From Blastopirellula sp. J2-11 (lineage in GTDB: Bacteria; Planctomycetota; Planctomycetia; Pirellulales; Pirellulaceae), in NCBI RefSeq assembly GCF_024584705.1, contig NZ_CP097384.1, positions 4,774,001 through 4,838,000 on the forward strand: 64,000 nucleotides of DNA, in the 5' to 3' direction. Below the pieces are notes generated by a model. That model was not told where the DNA came from, searched no databases, and saw nothing but the letters and a program-made list of their open reading frames with translations. Below, in pieces: positions 61,692-64,000 of this stretch. The stretch's first letter is position 1, and each line of letters opens with the position of its first letter. The translations under genes and the position numbers were made by a program.

Positions 61692-63347
61692 CTAAAATCT
61701 CAACGAGTCATAACCGACTGGTCCAATCAGCGTCGGTTCGGACTGAGCCGGCTGAAGCGGATTTGAGGCTTCGACCGTCGAGCTCTTCGGCGGAGCCATC
61801 GGGCTGATCCGCACCGGAGCCGCCGGTACCGGTTGTTGAGCCGGCATCCGCATTTGCGTCGATTGTCCCGCAGCCGCCGGTTCCACTATTTCGATCACTG
61901 GAGGGCCAGGCGCGATATTTTCGCCATCGTAAGGTCCAATCATCCCCGGTTCGCCGATGCAGGCTCCCCCCGGCGGGCAAGCCGGAACTTCCACATAACC
62001 GCGTCCATAAAGTTCGCAGTCATTGACGATTCCGGTGCTGGAACCTGGATACTCGCAAGGAACTTCTTCCGGATTCAACGCTCCGACAAGTTCTGGGGTC
62101 ACGATGATCAACAGTTCCACCTCGTTGCGCGAATCGGTGTTTCGACGAAACGCGGCGCCCAACCAGGGCAGATCGGCCAGATAGGGTAGACCGCGCGTTT
62201 CGGTTTCGATTTTCTCCTGAATCAAACCGGCCAAAGCGAAAGATTGTCCCGCTTTCATTTCAACGGCCGTATCTACCCAACGCGTGCGGAAACCGGGCGT
62301 GCCGTTAATCGCCACACTATAGTCAGGCTCACTCACTTCCGGGCGAACTTCCAGCTTCAGATTGCCGTTACCCAGCACGATCGGTACAAAGTCAACCCGC
62401 GTGCCGTACTGCTTGTACTCAATGGACGTGGTGCCGAGACCTGAAGCGACTTGGATCGGCACTTCACCACCAGACAGGAAGCTGGCGGGACGACCGCTAA
62501 TCGTGGCCAACGTCGGTTCCGCCGACAGTTTGGCGACGTTGTTTTGGCGCAAAGCGTCTAAAAACCCGAAGAACTGCGTGCTTGATCCGAGTACGCCAAA
62601 CTGCACGGTTTGGTTAGCCGCTGATAACGCATTACCTCCCTCTTGAGCGATAATATTTGCCGGCTGCGCAAGAACACCCGCCGGCCCCAACACATTGGCC
62701 GCGGTGGACGAAACGAAATAGTCAGATCCAATCGACGCCCAGTCGATGCCCAAGCGGCGCAATTTGGTCCGAGAAACTTCGTAGACTTTGACCTTCAGCA
62801 TGACTTGCTGAACGCCGCCGACGGTAATGTTGTTGATGACTTTCGGATAGTAGTCTTCGGCCATCGCAACGATTCGGCTGACCGCTTCTGGGCGATCGAC
62901 GTAGCCTGACAGCACGACGCTGCTCGCGAGCGGACGAACTTTGATCGACGAGTTGGGAAACTCGGTTTCCAACAACAACTGCAATTCGCGGCCGTCGCCG
63001 ATCACGATGATGTCGATCGTATGGATCGTGCCGTCTTCATTCCACAGGTTGACTTGCGTGACGCCTGGTTTGAGCGCAGAAACCTGAATCTTGTTGGGCG
63101 CCAGCGGCGTCAACCGCAGCAAGTCAGGATTGTTCACTTGCGCCTTCGGGATCTTCGCATCCAGCGTGAAGATTCGACTGGAGTTAACCATCATCTCCAA
63201 TCGCTGATTGGGCGCGTCGACCTTGAAGTTGACGTTTGGCACGACGCCCATATCCTGGGCGTTTGCGGCTGGAGTCGCGATTGCAATAAGCAAACAGGCG
63301 ACGCCGTAGCTGTACAAGAACCCCAAAGGGCGGCGAGAAGTCATCAT
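61692..63347 (-). CDS. cpaC: Tad outer-membrane secretin CpaC/RcpA
   Basis: 551 residues; ATG 63347 with AGGA upstream. Signal peptide (LYSYGVACLLIAIATPAANA), N-terminal pilus domain (LEMMVNSSRIFTLDAKIPKAQVNNPDLLRLTPL), a BON-like segment (VVLSGYVDRPEAVSRIVAMAEDYYP), and the secretin core LRQNNVAKLSAEPTLATISGRPASFLSGGEVPI, VEMKAGQSFALAGLIQEKIETETRGLPYLADLPWLGAAFR. The C-terminal 120 residues are Pro-rich with several cysteines (ACPPGGACIGEPG), longer than usual. It forms the outer-membrane channel. Confidence 0.95.
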   Translation of the reverse strand: MMTSRRPLGFLYSYGVACLLIAIATPAANAQDMGVVPNVNFKVDAPNQRLEMMVNSSRIFTLDAKIPKAQVNNPDLLRLTPLAPNKIQVSALKPGVTQVNLWNEDGTIHTIDIIVIGDGRELQLLLETEFPNSSIKVRPLASSVVLSGYVDRPEAVSRIVAMAEDYYPKVINNITVGGVQQVMLKVKVYEVSRTKLRRLGIDWASIGSDYFVSSTAANVLGPAGVLAQPANIIAQEGGNALSAANQTVQFGVLGSSTQFFGFLDALRQNNVAKLSAEPTLATISGRPASFLSGGEVPIQVASGLGTTSIEYKQYGTRVDFVPIVLGNGNLKLEVRPEVSEPDYSVAINGTPGFRTRWVDTAVEMKAGQSFALAGLIQEKIETETRGLPYLADLPWLGAAFRRNTDSRNEVELLIIVTPELVGALNPEEVPCEYPGSSTGIVNDCELYGRGYVEVPACPPGGACIGEPGMIGPYDGENIAPGPPVIEIVEPAAAGQSTQMRMPAQQPVPAAPVRISPMAPPKSSTVEASNPLQPAQSEPTLIGPVGYDSLRF

Positions 63348-63425
63348 CCGTGAACATCCTTGCGTATTGGGCGCGAGTCCAGTCCGTGTCCTCGCGTACC
63401 CGAATCGAATTCCGTTTTTTTCTAC

Positions 63426-64000
63426 TTAATCATCCAGGCCCAGTGGCGCCGCTTGATCCTGCGACGCGTCGTCTTGTTGCAAGGCGTCGCCGCCTTGCGT
63501 CGCATCTGCCGTCGATTGCCCTGTGGACGAGCCAACTCCACTGGGAGTGAAGCCCGATCCTTGCGGCATCGATCCCAATCCTTGCATTGGAATCGAAACC
63601 GGCGCCGCCGCTGAAGAACCCGCCGCGCCAGGCGCGACTTCTAACGGAAGCTTTCCATCTTGACCAAACTCAAAGCGACGAACTCCGTTCGGGTCGAGCA
63701 GATCCATCGTCCACTCCGGTCCCGATTCAACCGGCATTTCTACCGGTTTGCTGCCGCCATAGTTTTGTAGGAATCCCAAGAATCCGCCTGTGTCAGGCTT
63801 CGCTGCCGCGATCGGCTTCTTTTTCTTCTTGGGATCCGCGTCTTCATCGATACCCATCAGTTCTTCAATCGTCGCGTCATCCGTGTCGTCTTCGATGGTG
63901 TCATCATCCGGCGGACGCAGCGACAAGCTCAAGTTGCCGAGCTGGCTCGCCAGCATGAGCACTTCGACCTGACTCGGTTTCACTAGCAGCGAAACGGTCT
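63426..64000 (-). CDS. cpaB: Tad pilus assembly protein CpaB (5' part outside window)
   Basis: Only the C-terminal 191 codons are visible; the frame is open to the right edge, so the start lies outside. The visible part begins TVSLLVKPSQVEVLMLASQLGNLSLSLRPPDDD, the SAF/CpaB C-terminal hallmark. A long acidic then Ser/Gly/Gln-rich tail follows (DDDTIEDDTDDATIEELMGIDEDADPKKKKK...). A start at the GTG of 63983 would truncate the motif and is not favoured. First visible gene of the Tad operon. Confidence 0.85.
   Translation of the reverse strand, partial: TVSLLVKPSQVEVLMLASQLGNLSLSLRPPDDDTIEDDTDDATIEELMGIDEDADPKKKKKPIAAAKPDTGGFLGFLQNYGGSKPVEMPVESGPEWTMDLLDPNGVRRFEFGQDGKLPLEVAPGAAGSSAAAPVSIPMQGLGSMPQGSGFTPSGVGSSTGQSTADATQGGDALQQDDASQDQAAPLGLDD

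Overview
The window is chromosomal DNA of a planctomycete, most likely of the Pirellulaceae (Blastopirellula/Bremerella type). The support is gene content: three prepilin-like DUF1559 proteins with a GFTLVELLVV N-terminus, each next to a small carboxypeptidase-regulatory-like lipoprotein; an iduronate-2-sulfatase-type sulfatase; a Tat-exported Gfo/Idh/MocA oxidoreductase; a ceramidase-like secreted enzyme; a PurS-PurL fusion; and an FtsK translocase. No prophage, transposase, CRISPR array, tRNA or rRNA gene was recognised.

Layout. 1-7 kb (minus): end of an oxidoreductase gene, mnmE, yidC (with an embedded PDZ-like domain) and two tandem metallophosphoesterases. 7-16.5 kb: tsaB, a ceramidase-like gene, an ECF sigma factor with a zinc anti-sigma partner, an unknown gene, a sulfatase, a frame-broken DUF1559-like gene, a ParD antitoxin whose ParE partner has a stop at codon 3, a PcfJ-like gene and a GspF-like gene. 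16.7-21.2 kb: tyrA, purSL fusion, purQ. 21.2-26.8 kb: accessory region with two 220-bp direct repeats, two DUF1559/lipoprotein pairs and a YdeI-like gene. 26.8-30.6 kb: two related TPR genes, flavodoxin, L-serine dehydratase. 30.6-35 kb: palindromic repeats, an orphan gene, a DCC protein, a Met/Gln-rich coiled-coil membrane protein and an M42 peptidase. 35.5-40.1 kb: hom, an apgM-type proposed homoserine kinase, and lysC with a doubled ACT region. 40.2-47.1 kb (minus): a beta-propeller protein, a bifunctional-nuclease-family protein, valS and cimA. 47.7-56.5 kb: a third DUF1559/lipoprotein pair, ftsK, truB, hemL, a TPR protein and a small secreted protein. 56.7-64 kb (minus): a Tad/Flp pilus operon (cpaB partial, cpaC, cpaE, cpaF, tadB, tadC).

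The most notable find is a complete ilv-type transcription attenuator ahead of the cimA-valS operon. It has a consensus promoter, a ribosome-binding site, a 29-codon leader peptide with an Ile/Val-rich control region whose four Val codons are all GTA, a candidate antiterminator, and an intrinsic terminator about 60 nt before cimA. It would couple isoleucine-pathway entry and valyl-tRNA synthetase to branched-chain aminoacyl-tRNA supply.

Other points of interest are three families of dispersed inverted or direct repeats (one with a compensated palindrome change), a parE with a nonsense codon, extra domains in YidC, PurL, ValRS, LysC and FtsK, and a palindrome inside the Tad operon. All calls come from reading the sequence; no database search was run.
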